64,000 nucleotides of DNA from Solen grandis. Lineage: Eukaryota > Mollusca > Bivalvia > Adapedonta > Solenidae. Where the stretch lies: positions 55,436,252-55,500,251 of the forward strand of contig CM037783.1 of assembly GCA_021229015.1 (NCBI GenBank). Direction: 5' to 3'. Each line of letters starts with the position of its first letter. Within the stretch, counting starts at the first letter, position 1. The notes under the pieces are model-generated. The model was not told where the DNA came from and made no database searches. It worked only from the letters and a program-made list of their open reading frames with translations. Below, one piece after another: positions 47,456 through 60,019 of this stretch. A program made the position numbers and the translations under genes.

Positions 47456-48095
47456 TTAACATCTAAAGCAAAGGCGTGTTTGATAGTCGCATAGGCCGAA
47501 TGTGTGAACAGTCAGCTGGGCAATTGTATTTACTGAAATATTAATACAATACATGTTTCATTGACGACAAATAATTTCCCCTTCTCCTTTCTATATTAGC
47601 CAGTTCTAATATTATATATTTTCCTAATCAATGGCCACGCTATGTTCTGTACGGCAGCGCTTTGATTGACTTGTGTGTTTGTTTCTAAAATGAAACATTT
47701 CTAAATTGTATTTTTATTTGCCCTTACTCAATTATAGAAGAAATGTTCATTGGTGTACAGAGACCATTTTTATATAGTCCGATTTTACCGAAAGCTTTTG
47801 GCTAACATTTTGAGTATTTCTTTTTATGTTTGCCTGCAGCATTGAAGACGGTGAATTTTTTTCTCCTGCAACTGATTGACTGGTGGCTATAGAAGTGGTA
47901 AATAAACATAAGATTATTAATTGTTTGCAAAAAAATACGACGATGTCATTGTCCCGTCTTTTTTATGTGAACCGCATGCTTAAACGTCAGTAATAAAAAC
48001 CGTCTAGTTAACTGTGACATAGCGATTGCTATATATGTCACGTGATTGTCTAAATATAGCATTTCAAAATGATTCACGCAACAATCAAGGAAACA

Positions 48096-48100
<5 letters not shown>

Positions 48101-48136
<36 letters not shown>
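48101..48136. repeat. (CT)n microsatellite
   Basis: Direct read of a CT dinucleotide run with minor interruptions. Confidence 0.9.
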
Positions 48137-48138
<2 letters not shown>

Positions 48139-48392
48139 GCATTAGAAATTGTTTCACGAACTTTTATTAAAGAATAATTGTTCGTACTCTGTTGTTTTAT
48201 ATTAAATACTTTCGAACACTTTAAATATGTTTAATATGTTTTCAGTTCTTTTGAAAAGTGTATAAATTAAAGCAAAAGTTATCTTTTAAAAGATGATTTG
48301 CATTATAATTATGAATGACAATGTCCTCTCTACTGCTGGAGTTTTTTCAGTTGAGGTATACGTATCGTTTTTGTTGATTCTGTTTCGTGTGT

Positions 48393-48492
48393 NNNNNNNN
48401 NNNNNNNNNNNNNNNNNNNNNNNNNNNNNNNNNNNNNNNNNNNNNNNNNNNNNNNNNNNNNNNNNNNNNNNNNNNNNNNNNNNNNNNNNNNN
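48393..48492. other. Assembly gap (100 N)
   Basis: Exactly 100 unknown bases, the conventional length for a scaffold gap of unknown size. Confidence 1.
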
Positions 48493-48679
48493 TTGCAAAT
48501 ACTGTATTTCACTATCTATTACAGAAGTATTATATCTTTTGTTTAATGTGTCTGTTCTATAGATATTTTCATGCACTTGGAAAACTTGTAAGGTAGTATG
48601 GCGGATGACTCCGACCCCATAATACCTATGACAGGGGAATCAATGGGCTATGGATTTGCGTGGCAGAAAATTAAAAAAA

Positions 48680-49200
48680 AAGATTATGGTGAATCGTTAT
48701 CTAGATGGACATAAGAACTTGATTGTTGTAAACAAAATAGCTGAACTGAAATGACTGGACCACCATTTAACTCTCTAGAATTCGGGAACTTTTTAGAAGA
48801 ATATGGGTTTCGCCATCACTGAACAACTTCAGAATACCTAGGCTAATGGAGAGACAGAAAGAATAATTAAATAACAGACAAAGACAAACAATACAAAAAA
48901 ATGGGATAAACCAACATAGACATTCTAAAACTATGGAAAGTGAATAAAATGAGAAAATGTACTACTCAAGAAGAGGAAAGAGAATGGTCAACAGTATACG
49001 GACATGAACAATATATTAACATTGACAAACATGGATCCAGCATTCAGGAAAAACGTAAATCTGATAGTTGAACAGTATAAAGAGATGCATCAAAAACGAA
49101 AAAGTTTCTTTAGGATGACGAGCATTGGAGAAAGCGATTATTGCGTATGCCAAAAAGAAACCAGCACCAATGACAGAACAAAAACTCAAAATCGAAAATA
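48680..49200 (+). mobile_element. Decayed Ty3/gypsy-type integrase fragment
   Basis: Read on the plus strand, the sequence contains TGPPFNSLEF then FLEEYGFRHH (about 48755-48825). These match the catalytic-core block around the second acidic residue. An ANGETER-like string follows at about 48843-48865. Further on, at about 49125-49165, there is a weak DYVLVKQKK-like C-terminal piece. Stops and frame changes interrupt it. It differs in sequence from the integrase relic at 9270-10810, so it is a separate lineage. Confidence 0.65.
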
Positions 49201-49919
49201 TCAGTACATGTATATGGTTTCCGTTGTATACTCATAGTTTTTCTCCTCAAAGTTGTTGAGCATCTGCAATTGTATTAAAATGTTAAATAAAATATACATC
49301 TAAGATATCTGCCATGCCTTCCAATTATTCATTCTTAATCATGAAAAGACTCTTTGAAAAAAAGTGAATAACTCAGTTTTGAAATAATTCTGAAACTCAT
49401 ACGGTAGTAAGTAATTATTACATGTACCGCATGTTTGTGTTACATTTCCGTGATTATATGAACCACTACTATAGTAGCTTCCGAAATTGTCAATTGTGTC
49501 TGAATATACGATAATAGTTGAGCATGTGAATATTTACGTGAAAATATATGCAACACGCTCACCAAAGAAAACAAATTTTTTACACATATGTCAATTATTA
49601 GGTTAATAAATTTTATATTTAATAATCAGAAAATCTAGCCCATTTCTGAAAGTTGACAACAATATGAAATCTGAATACAAAGTTTTGTTCATTAAGTGTT
49701 AATTCACGATATACCTTCCACGTTTTATCGCCTTTTTGCGCACTGTGACATTAAGATCAAAGATTTCGCATATCAGTATGTTTCTTTTCCAGAATAGTTA
49801 ACTAATTTAAAATTCATGTAACAATCGTTATGTGTTTTCATTTGGTGCAAATCTAGTTACCACTTTTCTAGTTTTATACCAATATACTCAATACATCTCA
49901 TTTTGTTTGATGCATCTCT

Positions 49920-50380
49920 TTAAAGAAGATATGTGTACTTGAAGAAGTCCACGTTCTTGTTTTTCTGATGTATGTGTATGAACCATTTTTTTATTTACTG
50001 AAGAAGTCCATATTCCTGATATGTGCACTTCAAGGGTTTTATGTTCTTTCTGTATGTACGTTAGGAAGACCATTTTTATATGTGTACTTGAAGAAGACCA
50101 TGTTCTTGATTTATGTATTTGATGGACTTCGTGTTCTTGATATGTGTGTATGAAGACGTCCATTTTCTTGATATGTGTACATGAAGAAGTCCATGTTTTA
50201 TATTTGTATCTGAATGAGTTCATGTTTTTGATATTTGTACTTAAAGAAGTCCATATTCCTGATATGTGTACTTATGGGACGCTTTGTTCTTTCTGTATGT
50301 ACGTTAGGAAGACCATTTTTTTTAAGGAGATCATGTTCTTGATATGTGTGATTCCAGAAGACCAAGTTCTTTATACTGAC
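49920..50380. repeat. 31-bp minisatellite, diverged array
   Basis: The unit contains gaagtccatgttcttgatat followed by gtgtacttgaa. About 14 degenerate copies occur with small spacing changes. Confidence 0.85.
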
Positions 50381-50655
50381 ACGCAAAAGAAAGTGTACAC
50401 GTTTATATTGGACATACCTTTTTTATTACAAAGTTTAGACCTACAGACTTTACACAATGAGTAAACATAAGAATCTTCCACACATTGCACCGTTTGTCCG
50501 ATATCTAAGCGCATATAAGACCTTCACACTGACGGAATGCTATTACGCAATTTTTCGCTTCCAAAATATATAGAGCAACAGGTTGACCCTGACCGATATC
50601 TTTAACAAATGCAATAATTAAATCACAGTTCACTCGTAAACACGATGCTACGGCT

Positions 50656-50681
50656 TCAAAAAAAAAAAAAAAAAAAAAAAA
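50656..50681. repeat. Poly(A) tract
   Basis: An A run in plus orientation, possibly a retroelement tail; nothing upstream is recognisable. Confidence 0.7.
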
Positions 50682-51039
50682 GGAAAAAGAACAAAGAAAC
50701 ATTCAAGGACTTGTCAGCTCGCAGCTGTCGTTAGCGTTGCTAACGTCGTTAGGCAGTTTAACTGCCATAGAAATACATGTACCATTATTAACTCAGACAA
50801 CGTTACAAGCAGAATGGAAATGTAAGGGATCGCCCACGAACCGGTAAACCAAAGGCGACAACTGCACGTCAGGACAAAATTTTGACGTTGACGTCTGATG
50901 TTACTCAGATTTCAATCAAAAGTAAACCATCGTGTAGTTTATACACTTTTGCAAATTTTAATACCAAAAATGCCAATATATTGCTTAAATAAGCATACAA
51001 AATTTCCCTGTAACCAAGTGCACAATATCTTTTGCGTAT

Positions 51040-51225
51040 CAGTATATGTGTACTTTAGGAAGTCCATGTTATAGATATGTGTACCTGAGGAATTCCATGT
51101 CCTTGATATGTGTACCTGAGGAATTCCATGTCCTTGATATGTGTACCTGAGGAATTCCATGTCCTTGATATGTGTACCTGAGGAATTCCATGTCCTTGAT
51201 ATGTGTACCTGAAGGAGGTTTTGCT
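51040..51225. repeat. 31-bp minisatellite, recent homogeneous array
   Basis: The unit gaggaattccatgtccttga plus tatgtgtacct repeats about five times, four of them identical. It is clearly related to the diverged array at 49920-50380. Confidence 0.93.
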
Positions 51226-51423
51226 TTTGATACGTGTGAAGAAAACCATTTTCATAATATATGTGCTTGAAGTGCAACTATAATCGTGTTAAAGCATTGA
51301 ACATTTGCATTTACTATGCATTCTTTCATTATTTTAGGTTTTTAAAATCTATTAAATTATGTCAATTACTTGAAAATAATTGTTTGTCTTACTTGTACTA
51401 AAGTACTAAACTCACCTTTTCAG

Positions 51424-54400
51424 GTAACCTCGACACTTCTGGGAGACAATTCATGCTTTTACACGATGGAAATAGTTACTTTTACGTCACTAAACTTGGA
51501 AGTCGTACCAATGTTGCCGTTGCTGCTGGAAAACAGATATTGCCAGTGAGCCATTCAGATGCTAATGTCGACTAAAATTGTATGGTATAATGTTTTCCCT
51601 GTAGATACATATGGAAGGGAAACGATGGTTTTCCCGGTCTACGGCTTTACAACCTGTTACTTACTTTTTACAAATGAAAATATTGAAATAATTATACAAT
51701 CATCTAGATTTAAAACGGTGCCAGAATCAATTGGAAATAATGTATATAAATTAGCAAACATGTTATTGAACAATTATGTGAACATTGTACATACAATTTC
51801 TGCTACTCATCCGTTCACTTCATTTTGCGCATCATTTGGACAACCATACATCCAGTTATTCCCGACAGAAATAAGTGGACAATCGTATGTTGCACCTGTA
51901 TTCCTTTCCCCAGTGCTTAGTCGACCTTTCGATGTGAAATTTCACGTGCAAGCCTTAGTTGAGAATACACGTGTAACTATAAATGGTAGCTTCGATGATG
52001 TTCATCTGATTTACAAGAAAGGTCAACATAGCAAAATTGACATCAGTGACACCGGAGCACACTTCCTGTCTTCAAATTTCCCGGTACAAGCCGCACTTTG
52101 TCTGACTAAAATTGATTCTGACGACTGTGTTCATGCCCTTCCCCTAACAAACATGGCGAATCAGGACTATTCTTCCAGAATGAGTATTCCATTAAAGGTG
52201 CTGGACGACTTTGAATTCACCCCGGATTCCATCAATACATTTAGTATAAACTCGAGTAATTCTCTCCCTGTGTCTGACGATATGTTTCAAACAAGGTCGA
52301 CAACATTGTTTGACGTCGCAATCATAACCGACAACAACAATGGCTGGATTGTTGTACCAGGTGCAATGATTCTTGGGAAACATCTCCCCACTCAAGTAAG
52401 TCATTTGATTTTTTTTTTTTTTTTCTTAATATAAACGCAGTGCTCATGTGAGCTTTTAGACTCGATTGTTGTTCGTCGTCCACATTTTTCTCAAACAACA
52501 TCTCCTCTTAAACCAGTAGACCAAATTTGATGAAACTTGTCAGTGATGTTCCTTGCATGAGGCTCTACCAAAGTTGAGTGGGTGAACCAAAATTGTTCCG
52601 GTCCATTGCATACCTGGGTCACAGGAGCTAAATTAGATTTTAAAGTGAAATCTTTAAAAATCTTCTTCTCTGAAATCACAAGGCCTAAAGCTTAGATATA
52701 TGGTGTGTGGCATTGTCTAGTAGACCCCAAGGTCAAATTTGAACCCGCCCAAGGGGTCACTTGATTTTACAAAGACTTATATAAGAAAAACTAGAAAAAT
52801 CTTCTTCAGAATTAAGATATTTGGTGTGTAACATTACCTTGTGCACCTCTACCAAGTTTGGTCAGTCATGGCCCTTTGATCCAAAATTGGCTTCGCCCCA
52901 GGGGTCACTTGGTTTTATATAGACTTTCAAAAACATGAAAAAGTATTCTTGTCAGAATATTAGATATTTAGTGTGTGGCATTGTCTAGTTGATCTCTACC
53001 AAGTTTGTTCAAATCATTGCCCTGGGGTCAAAATGACCCTGTCCCAGGGAGCATTTGATTTTATAAAGATTTATGTAGGAAGAATTTGAAAAATCTCTTT
53101 GTCTGAAACCACACGGTCTGAAATTTAGATAGTTGGTGTGTAACATGGCCTAGTGGACATCTACCAAGTTTGCTCAAATCATGGCCCATGGGTAAAAATT
53201 GGCCCCGCCCCAGGGGTCACATGGCTTTATCTTGACTTTCATAGGAAAATCTTGAAATAAATTTCTTGTCAGAAACCGAAGGGCCTAGAGATTAGATATT
53301 TGGTATTTGGTATCGTCATAGCCCTAGAAAAAAGTTCAAAAATATTCTTGTCTGAAAGCACAAGGCCTGGGGTTTAGATATTTGTAGTCTAACATGACCT
53401 AGTGCACTTCTTCCAAGTTTGTTCAAGTCATGGCTCTGGGTCAAAATTGGCTCCGCCCCAGGGTTCTCTTGGTTTTATATAGACTAACATAGATTTAAAA
53501 AAGGGACCCATTGACCTTCTTTTGAACGTTTAAGCTACTAACTTAGGACCACAAGTACTGTTTGATGTGTAAAACTGAAATGATATTTCTTATATTTCTA
53601 CGCAAATGTTACAAAGCGCTTGTCAGTGTTGTACATGAAACACAAATGTTCCACAAAACAAGTGTTACATAGCGCTTGTCAGTGTTGTACAAGAAACACG
53701 AATGTTCCATAGCGCTCGTCAGTGTTGTACACAAAACACAAACGTTTCGAAGCGCTTGTCAGTGTTGTACACGAAACACAAATGTTCCATAGCGGTCGTT
53801 AGTGTTGTACACAAAACACAAATGATCGATCGCGCTTGACAATGTTGTACAAAAAAAACCCGTGTTCCATAGGGCTTGTCAGTGTTGTACACGAACACAA
53901 ATATTCCATAAGGCTCGTCAGTGCTGTACACAAAACACAAACATAACGAAGCGTTGTCAGTGTTGTACATGAAACACAAATGTTCCATATCGCTCGTCAG
54001 TGGTGTACACGAAACACAAATGATCCATCGCGCTTGCCAATGTTGTACACAAAACACAAGTGTTACATAGCGCTCGTCAGTGTTGTACACAAAACACAAA
54101 TGTTACTTACACAAAACACAATGTTATGTCAGTGTTGTACACAAAACACAAATGTTACTTAGCGCTGGTCAGTGTTGTACACAACAAAATTTCAGGCTGT
54201 CAGTGTTGTACACAAAACATAAATGTAACGAAGCGCTTGTCAGTGTTGTACACGAAACACAAATGTTCCATATCATTCGTCAAACAATAACCAGGTTGCT
54301 AGCTTGTAGGTCAAGGTCACAGCACTCAAAATTCCAGGCTTTTGTATGGTTGCTTTTTAAAATAACTTGGCACAAGTCATCCTTAGGACAAGACAATGTG

Positions 54401-54974
54401 TTGCAAACAAGAACTATCTCGCTAGCTTGAAGGTCAAGGTCAAAGCACGCAGTTGACCTTAAAATATTGCCCTGGCTGTAAGTTTGTTATGTATGATTGC
54501 TTTTTGAAATAACTTGACACATGTGGTCCTTAGGACAAGACGATGTGTCACAAACAAGAACCAGATCGCTAGCTTGAAGGTCAAGGTCACAGCACTCAGT
54601 TGACCTTTAGATATTACCCCAGTTCCAACTTTGTTGTAAATGATGGTGTTTGAAATGACTTGGCACAAGGGGCAGGTTGCTAGCTTTTGAAAAACCCGGA
54701 AATTAAATAAGCGATGACCTTCGAGTCACAGCAGTAAGTTGAGTTTAAAATTTGTGTAAGCAGTCCTGTCTGAGCTGTATCTTTGTTGTGTATAGTCATG
54801 TTTTGAAATACCTTGACATAAGGGATCCTTAGGACAATGTGGTCGAAAGAACAAGGTGCTGCTTGAAGGTCAAGGTACATCACTTGGGTCAGGGTCAAGC
54901 GCTCATTTGATCTTAAAATATCTTATATTCAGATTTTCATCATATTCACTGACAAAAATATCCTATAAAAAAAT

Positions 54975-55011
<37 letters not shown>

Positions 55012-58000
55012 TCCGTGTCCTGTAGACACATTGCTAGTTAATAAAAAGTATTTACTAACATAATTGAAAGTTTACAAATGTACCTGTTTTGCTGTAGCCT
55101 GATGTTTGCCGTGTCGTTTCCATGGAAACTATTAATGACAGCATAGATAATGATTGCGATGAAACAATAGATGAAGACGTATGTCCTTCGGGGTATGCTG
55201 TATACACCCCAGGTATGTAAAATTTTATCTACAAATATCTATACTAATATATATACTACGATAAAGGAAAAAGTTTTGTTGGTGACGAGACAACGAGCGA
55301 AAGTATGAGGTGAACCCTACTACCCCTTACCCCAAAACAAATAAAACAAAACAAACAACAACAGTAAACAACAACAACAAAAAAAAAACGAAAAAAAAAA
55401 AAAAAAAAAAAAAAAAAACGAGAAAAAACTATAATCATAAACACCACAACAAACTAAAAAACAAAAAACGCAATGAATTGTTTATTTGTAAGTATGTTGG
55501 AGTTAACGTCCCGCCGACAGTAGTTCAGTCATTTTGAGACAATGTCTACTTGAGACAGATATAGTACTGACATACTGCGGTATTACGCCGTAGACATGTG
55601 GCATGATACCACACCCAGTCACATTATCCTGACGCCCGGCCAACCAGTCCTGCAACTACCCTTATATGCTGAGCGCCAAGCAAGGGAGCTTTAACAGTAC
55701 CATTTTTTTGCGACTTTTGTATGTTGCGGCCGGGGATCGAACCCACGACGAATTGGTTAGAGCACAAAAATGTCTATAGTAAAACAGAAACACCACGTTG
55801 TTGCACTGTTTTTTTTATCTACCTCATAACTTAAGAATATGTTAAACTGATAAACATGTATTTATCATTTATGTGAGATATTAAATTGAAATTTTTTCAT
55901 TTCAGACCTTGACCTTGACGGTGGATTTGGAGAAGACTGCAGCATGGAATACACTGGTTTGTCACGATCTATATCAACTGCAGAACTTTCATTTATATGT
56001 GCATTAAATTAAAAGAACATCAACCATTTAATAAAAATCATGGAATATAATAAATTATTCTCAAATGATTTTCAGAATGAACATACGCAGAATCCGTTCC
56101 AAATCTAAATTCTATGGAGAAAATTCAAAGTTGATTTGAGTGTTTTAAATTAGTTAACCAAGCTAATGTAATGGTTAACCATTTTCATTTAAAGACATAG
56201 TTAACCGATGAATTAACCTGGAACACATACACACAATTCAATTTCGGGCAATTATGGCATGTTGGCTCTTGAATGTGAGAGCCAGATGATTTACTCGAAT
56301 AAAATTAGAAGGACAGGTCGAGTTCTTCCGACCGCGGCAGGTATGGGTTTATCAGAAAAGGCAGGGCGCAGATCAAAGACACCAGGCTGTGGCAATAGTG
56401 GTACTGTGCGTGTCAGAAGATCCGAAGGTTGTGGGTTCCTATACGTCGTTCTGCCGAGAATCATGTGGAAAGATTTTAACTTGTTTCTCAATCGACGAGC
56501 AATGAAGTAAGTTTAAACATAAATACAAACATTTTGTTTTAGACCCTGACGCGCCTATCGCTCCGGACCACCCTGTATGCCTCGTTATCGAAAGAAACGA
56601 CAGCTATTGCTGGACAGTTAGTCGGTGCAAGTGTTCCTGGGTTGAAAATCTCAAGCTATGGGAAAATCTGACGGATGAACAAAAGGCTGTAGTTGCAAAT
56701 GCCAACGGCGAACAAATCAAGACTAAACTATTGGTAAGTATGTACTTCCTCAACTGGTTTTGCAACTGAGCAAGCTAAATAATTTCCTATTAAGGAAAAC
56801 ACTTTTCATTTGTGTGTTCATTATGGAACATATGAAATTCTATTGGACAGCATATGTTTTCAGACTGTAAAATGGAATTAAAAGTCAATGTCTGGGTCGA
56901 GATGTCAATAAATATCAACTCTATTCTTTATATTGGCTCGTTTTGACGCCTTGGCAAACATACCAAACCAGATCAGACAGTTCTTTGAAGGAACTATATG
57001 ATCAGGGTTTTTTATGTTTGCTCATGCATGTTGCGGCTCAGGTTCTACACAGTTTGCACAGCAAGGAGGAAAGTCTATTGCTTCATAAACTATCTAATGT
57101 TATGTAAATTAATAATCAATTAATCATCAAGACATTAATATGTACATGAATATCTAAGACACAATAGTTTCAGGACTTAGTAACAGCAATTCATTTTCTT
57201 TCTTGGTTGTTCAACAGTTCATATACAGTATCAAAACATATATATGTATATAGGATCTGCCATGAGTTGTTATTTCATATCAAATTTTACTGAACGAATT
57301 AAATGTTATTAAGCGTGTCTCTGGCATTTTTCTGAACGAGTTTAGTAAAATTTGATATGAAATGTCAGATTCTTTTTATCATATGACCTATAGTGACAGT
57401 AAATCGCGATTATAACAACAAAGAAACAAAAACATGAATGAACGGACTGTGAACGAATTACTTTTTGTAATATAACACCAAGAAAATAGTTTCAAATAAT
57501 AACTGAAAATAACGATTTAACGTGTGTATTTCTCATACATTTTCAACATATGAATAATGAATCAAATACATTTAATCAAGCTATTCCAGCTCAACACACT
57601 TTGCATACATATAGAATACATGCGCGTGACGCGGAGTGATGTAATTGATGTGATGTAATTCGGCCTAAAAGTTAAATGTAACGTGTTAAAAATAAGAAAA
57701 TATGTGATAGTTATATGAACCTGGAATCGGAAACAACTCTTTGAGCACAATGTCATATGATAAAAATATTTTTGCAAACAAAGACAACCATTATTAAATG
57801 GGTATCCAAGTGTAGCTATTGCATACATTGTATTGCGACTTTCTTGCAAGCATCTGAAAGGTCCAGTTTGCCTCTTTATGTAAAAGTTCCAGTATAAAAA
57901 CATCATTGCATTTCTTGTAATAAATATGTATGTAGATTTACTATTATACATATTATATGTAAAAAATAATTATTATATGTAGTATTTCAAATGCGCAATG

Positions 58001-59456
58001 TCCAAATGGGTGTCACTCGCACAGAGCTCCGCCACAGTGAGTTAAAAAATAGCTGAGTCTTAGCTAAATCACAGGTAATCAATAGCATGACTTTTGGTAC
58101 ACACCATGGTCACGTGGTTATTCAGTGTCTCGGTGATTAATGTATAGCCAATCCACTTACTTCAGGCATATCACTCGTCTAGCCTAGGGGACATCGACAG
58201 GTATTGCTTAGTATAGTATTGCAATAACTTGTGTCCCAGTCGGTGTAAAAATTTTCCTGTATTAATAGAGTAATTCGATTTACAAAATGGCATTGGTGCA
58301 ACAATTTCAATTGACCCCAAAATTTTAGCCTCCCCCCCCCCCCCCCACACACACACCATTTTTCGGGAACATGAAAACGTCTTTATTATTATGGAGAGCA
58401 TATAGTTGCCGCGCTTTGTCCGTTCGTCCGTCATAATTTTGTCCGGAGCATAACATTAAAACTATAAGAGGTATCGACATGAACCTTCACAGGTAAATAG
58501 ATCTCAATGAGGAGAAGTGCAGTGTACAAGAACCGCAACTATGTTTTGAATAATTTTGCGAGTTTTTGCCCTTTGTTATATTTTCATACTTAAATTTTGT
58601 CCGGAGCATAGCACAAAAAGTATAAAAGGTATCAATATGAAACTTCATAGGTAGATAGATCTCAATGAGGAGAAGTGCAGTGTATAAGAACCACAACTCT
58701 GTTTTGCAGAATTTTGGAGTTATTACCATTTGTTATTTAGCATTTATTCGGGGAGCAACCATCGGTTCTACCGATTCTCTTGTATTCGCGGGTAGGGCAT
58801 GATGAAAACGTTTTGAGACACACACACACACACACACACACACACATTTTCAAGCAGGTTATAAAACGTTTTCGAACCCCAGGGTTTACACGAGAATATA
58901 TTTAGATTCATGGGGAGACTTGAAATGGGGGGTTGGAAACGATTTTAAGTAGCCCCCGATTCAAGCCCCCCCCCCCTCCGCCACCCCGGAACATAAAATG
59001 ATTTTGACCCCCTCCCCGGGAATTTGAAACGGGATTTTTTATTCCCCAGTATGCATAACGTTATTAAGTTTTTAAGTTACCGGGGGATTTGAACCTGGTA
59101 ATGGAGGCCGTTACACTGGTGGAAGTCACGGTTAAACATTAAAGTTATCAATCCGTGTATCGCCCACAACATACTGTATTCTGCCTCGTAAACTGACAAA
59201 TGTCTGAAAGGAGCATTTTTTTCAGGTTGATGTAACTTCCCTTTCATCTACAAGTGCGCAAAAAGTCAGTGCAAACGATGAACGTACCAGTTCCAAGAGC
59301 ATCGGGTACCTGGGCATAGGATTGTTCGCGGCTTTCTTCAGTCTTATCGTGTTTATGGATCTGTCGTCCATTTTGCGTGATGTCAAAATCTTTTTTTGCA
59401 ATCTCAAGGACGGCATGATCACATTTCGAAACATTTGCAAAAGGAACTCAAACTGA
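51424..59456 (+). CDS. IgGFc-binding-protein-like, membrane-anchored protein (5' end not found, one frameshift)
   Basis: The exons are 51424-52395, 55098-55212, 55906-55956, 56543-56733 and 59226-59456 (TGA at 59454-59456). Junction phases agree. The first exon starts in phase 1 after ttttcag, so an upstream exon with the signal peptide is missing. The large exon has repeated beta-type segments such as YNVFPVDTYGRE, QALVENTRVTI and FLSSNFPVQAALCL. These resemble the IgGFc-binding N-terminal domain (PF17517-type), which is linked to adhesion and mucus. A linker rich in Asp with IDNDCDETIDEDVCPSG follows, then a Cys/Trp module (SRCKCSWVENLKLWENLT). Near the C-terminus is one membrane helix, GYLGIGLFAAFFSLIVFMDL, with a basic cytoplasmic tail. 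The first exon is one nucleotide too long. Its frame breaks at about 51570, between VSHSDANVD and KIVWYNVFPVD. Assignment to IgGFc-binding family is moderate; exon structure is firm. Confidence 0.7.
52440..53520. repeat. Degenerate tandem repeat of roughly 140-170 bp units in an intron
   Basis: Recurring blocks are (i) ttagatatttggtgtgtaaca, (ii) ctaccaagtttgttcaaatc, (iii) ggccccgccccaggggtcac and (iv) ttttatatagactt. At least five diverged units lie within intron 1 of the IgGFc-like gene. Confidence 0.8.
53600..54280. repeat. 40-bp minisatellite, about 16 copies, in an intron
   Basis: The unit contains gcttgtcagtgttgtacac followed by gaaacacaaatgttccatag. Many copies hold 40-bp spacing, with some deletions. 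Open frames across it are artefacts of the repeat. Confidence 0.92.
54290..54900. repeat. Degenerate tandem repeat of roughly 125-150 bp units in an intron
   Basis: Repeats of ttgctagcttgaaggtcaag, ccttaggacaagacaatgtg and tttttgaaataacttggcac recur at about 54298, 54421, 54570 and 54864. Confidence 0.8.
54975..55010. repeat. Poly(G) tract of 36 bases
   Basis: An uninterrupted G run, less than 100 bp upstream of the second exon of the IgGFc-like gene. Confidence 0.95.
55481..55752 (-). repeat. tRNA-derived SINE, copy E, head truncated
   Basis: Body and B box (gggttcgatccccgg on the minus strand) match the family. The copy stops within the tRNA head at acccacgacgaattgg. It is inserted in an intron of the IgGFc-like gene, next to a long A-rich tract (55375-55418). 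Confidence 0.83.
56390..56455 (+). repeat. Possible tRNA-like SINE head in an intron
   Basis: A GC-rich segment with gtggtactgtgcgtgtcaga and a B-box-like gttgtgggttcctat. It is diverged and the body is not defined. Confidence 0.35.
57272..57363. repeat. Short inverted repeat in the last intron
   Basis: The arms atttcatatcaaattttac and gtaaaatttgatatgaaat are perfect complements over 19 nt, about 54 bp apart. Confidence 0.75.
58432..58745. repeat. Two-copy tandem repeat of about 160 bp
   Basis: The block aattttgtccggagcataac to ttttggagttattaccatttg occurs twice. Both copies share tagatctcaatgaggagaag and gtgcagtgtayaagaacc. It lies in the last intron of the IgGFc-like gene. Confidence 0.85.
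58810..58847. repeat. (CA)n microsatellite
   Basis: Direct read of a CA run in the last intron. Confidence 0.93.
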
Positions 59457-60019
59457 CCAAGATTTGAACATAAAGATAAGACATAATATATGACAAGACA
59501 ATAGACAACATATGTATTGTCGACAAGACAACATATCATAGTTTCTTCGGGCGTATTATGGTATGGCGCTGTCTGTCTTAAGACATTCGTGTCCGCGTAA
59601 TAACTTTTAAAAAAAGTCCTAATCTATTGAATTCATATTTGGTATGCAAGAATTTGATATTAACAGACACGTCAAATTCGATTTAGGTAACAATCCACCG
59701 AATTGTTATAATGAGTTGTGCGCCCTTATCTACAAATTTTATCTGAAATGACTGTTTCCGAACTATAACTTTTGGAAGACTCTATGTATTGCATTCATAT
59801 ATAGTAGTAAAACACGGACAAATCAGTTTTGGTTACAATACAGTTTCCTCAATAATTTCATACTAATAATAGAATAAGTTAATATTGAGTAAAAAAAAAT
59901 AATTATATGATTTTTCTTCTTTGCGTTTACGAAAGATCATTCTCTATGACATTTACAACAACAGCGAAACCGTTCCTTATATCAAATCAGTACTTCGTTC
60001 TATAACACCCTCATATGAA

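Noticed and set aside
48286..48596. Open frames crossing the N gap
   Set aside because: They are open only because unknown bases carry no stops.
49888..51277. Repetitive proteins such as those with HISRTWNSSGTHI strings
   Set aside because: They are translations of the 31-bp minisatellite.
53719..54430. Cys/His-rich open frames with repeated YTKHKC-type strings
   Set aside because: They are produced by the 40-bp minisatellite read in several frames on both strands; not a zinc-finger protein.
55310..55537. Lys/Asn-rich small protein
   Set aside because: It is encoded by an A-rich low-complexity tract next to a SINE.
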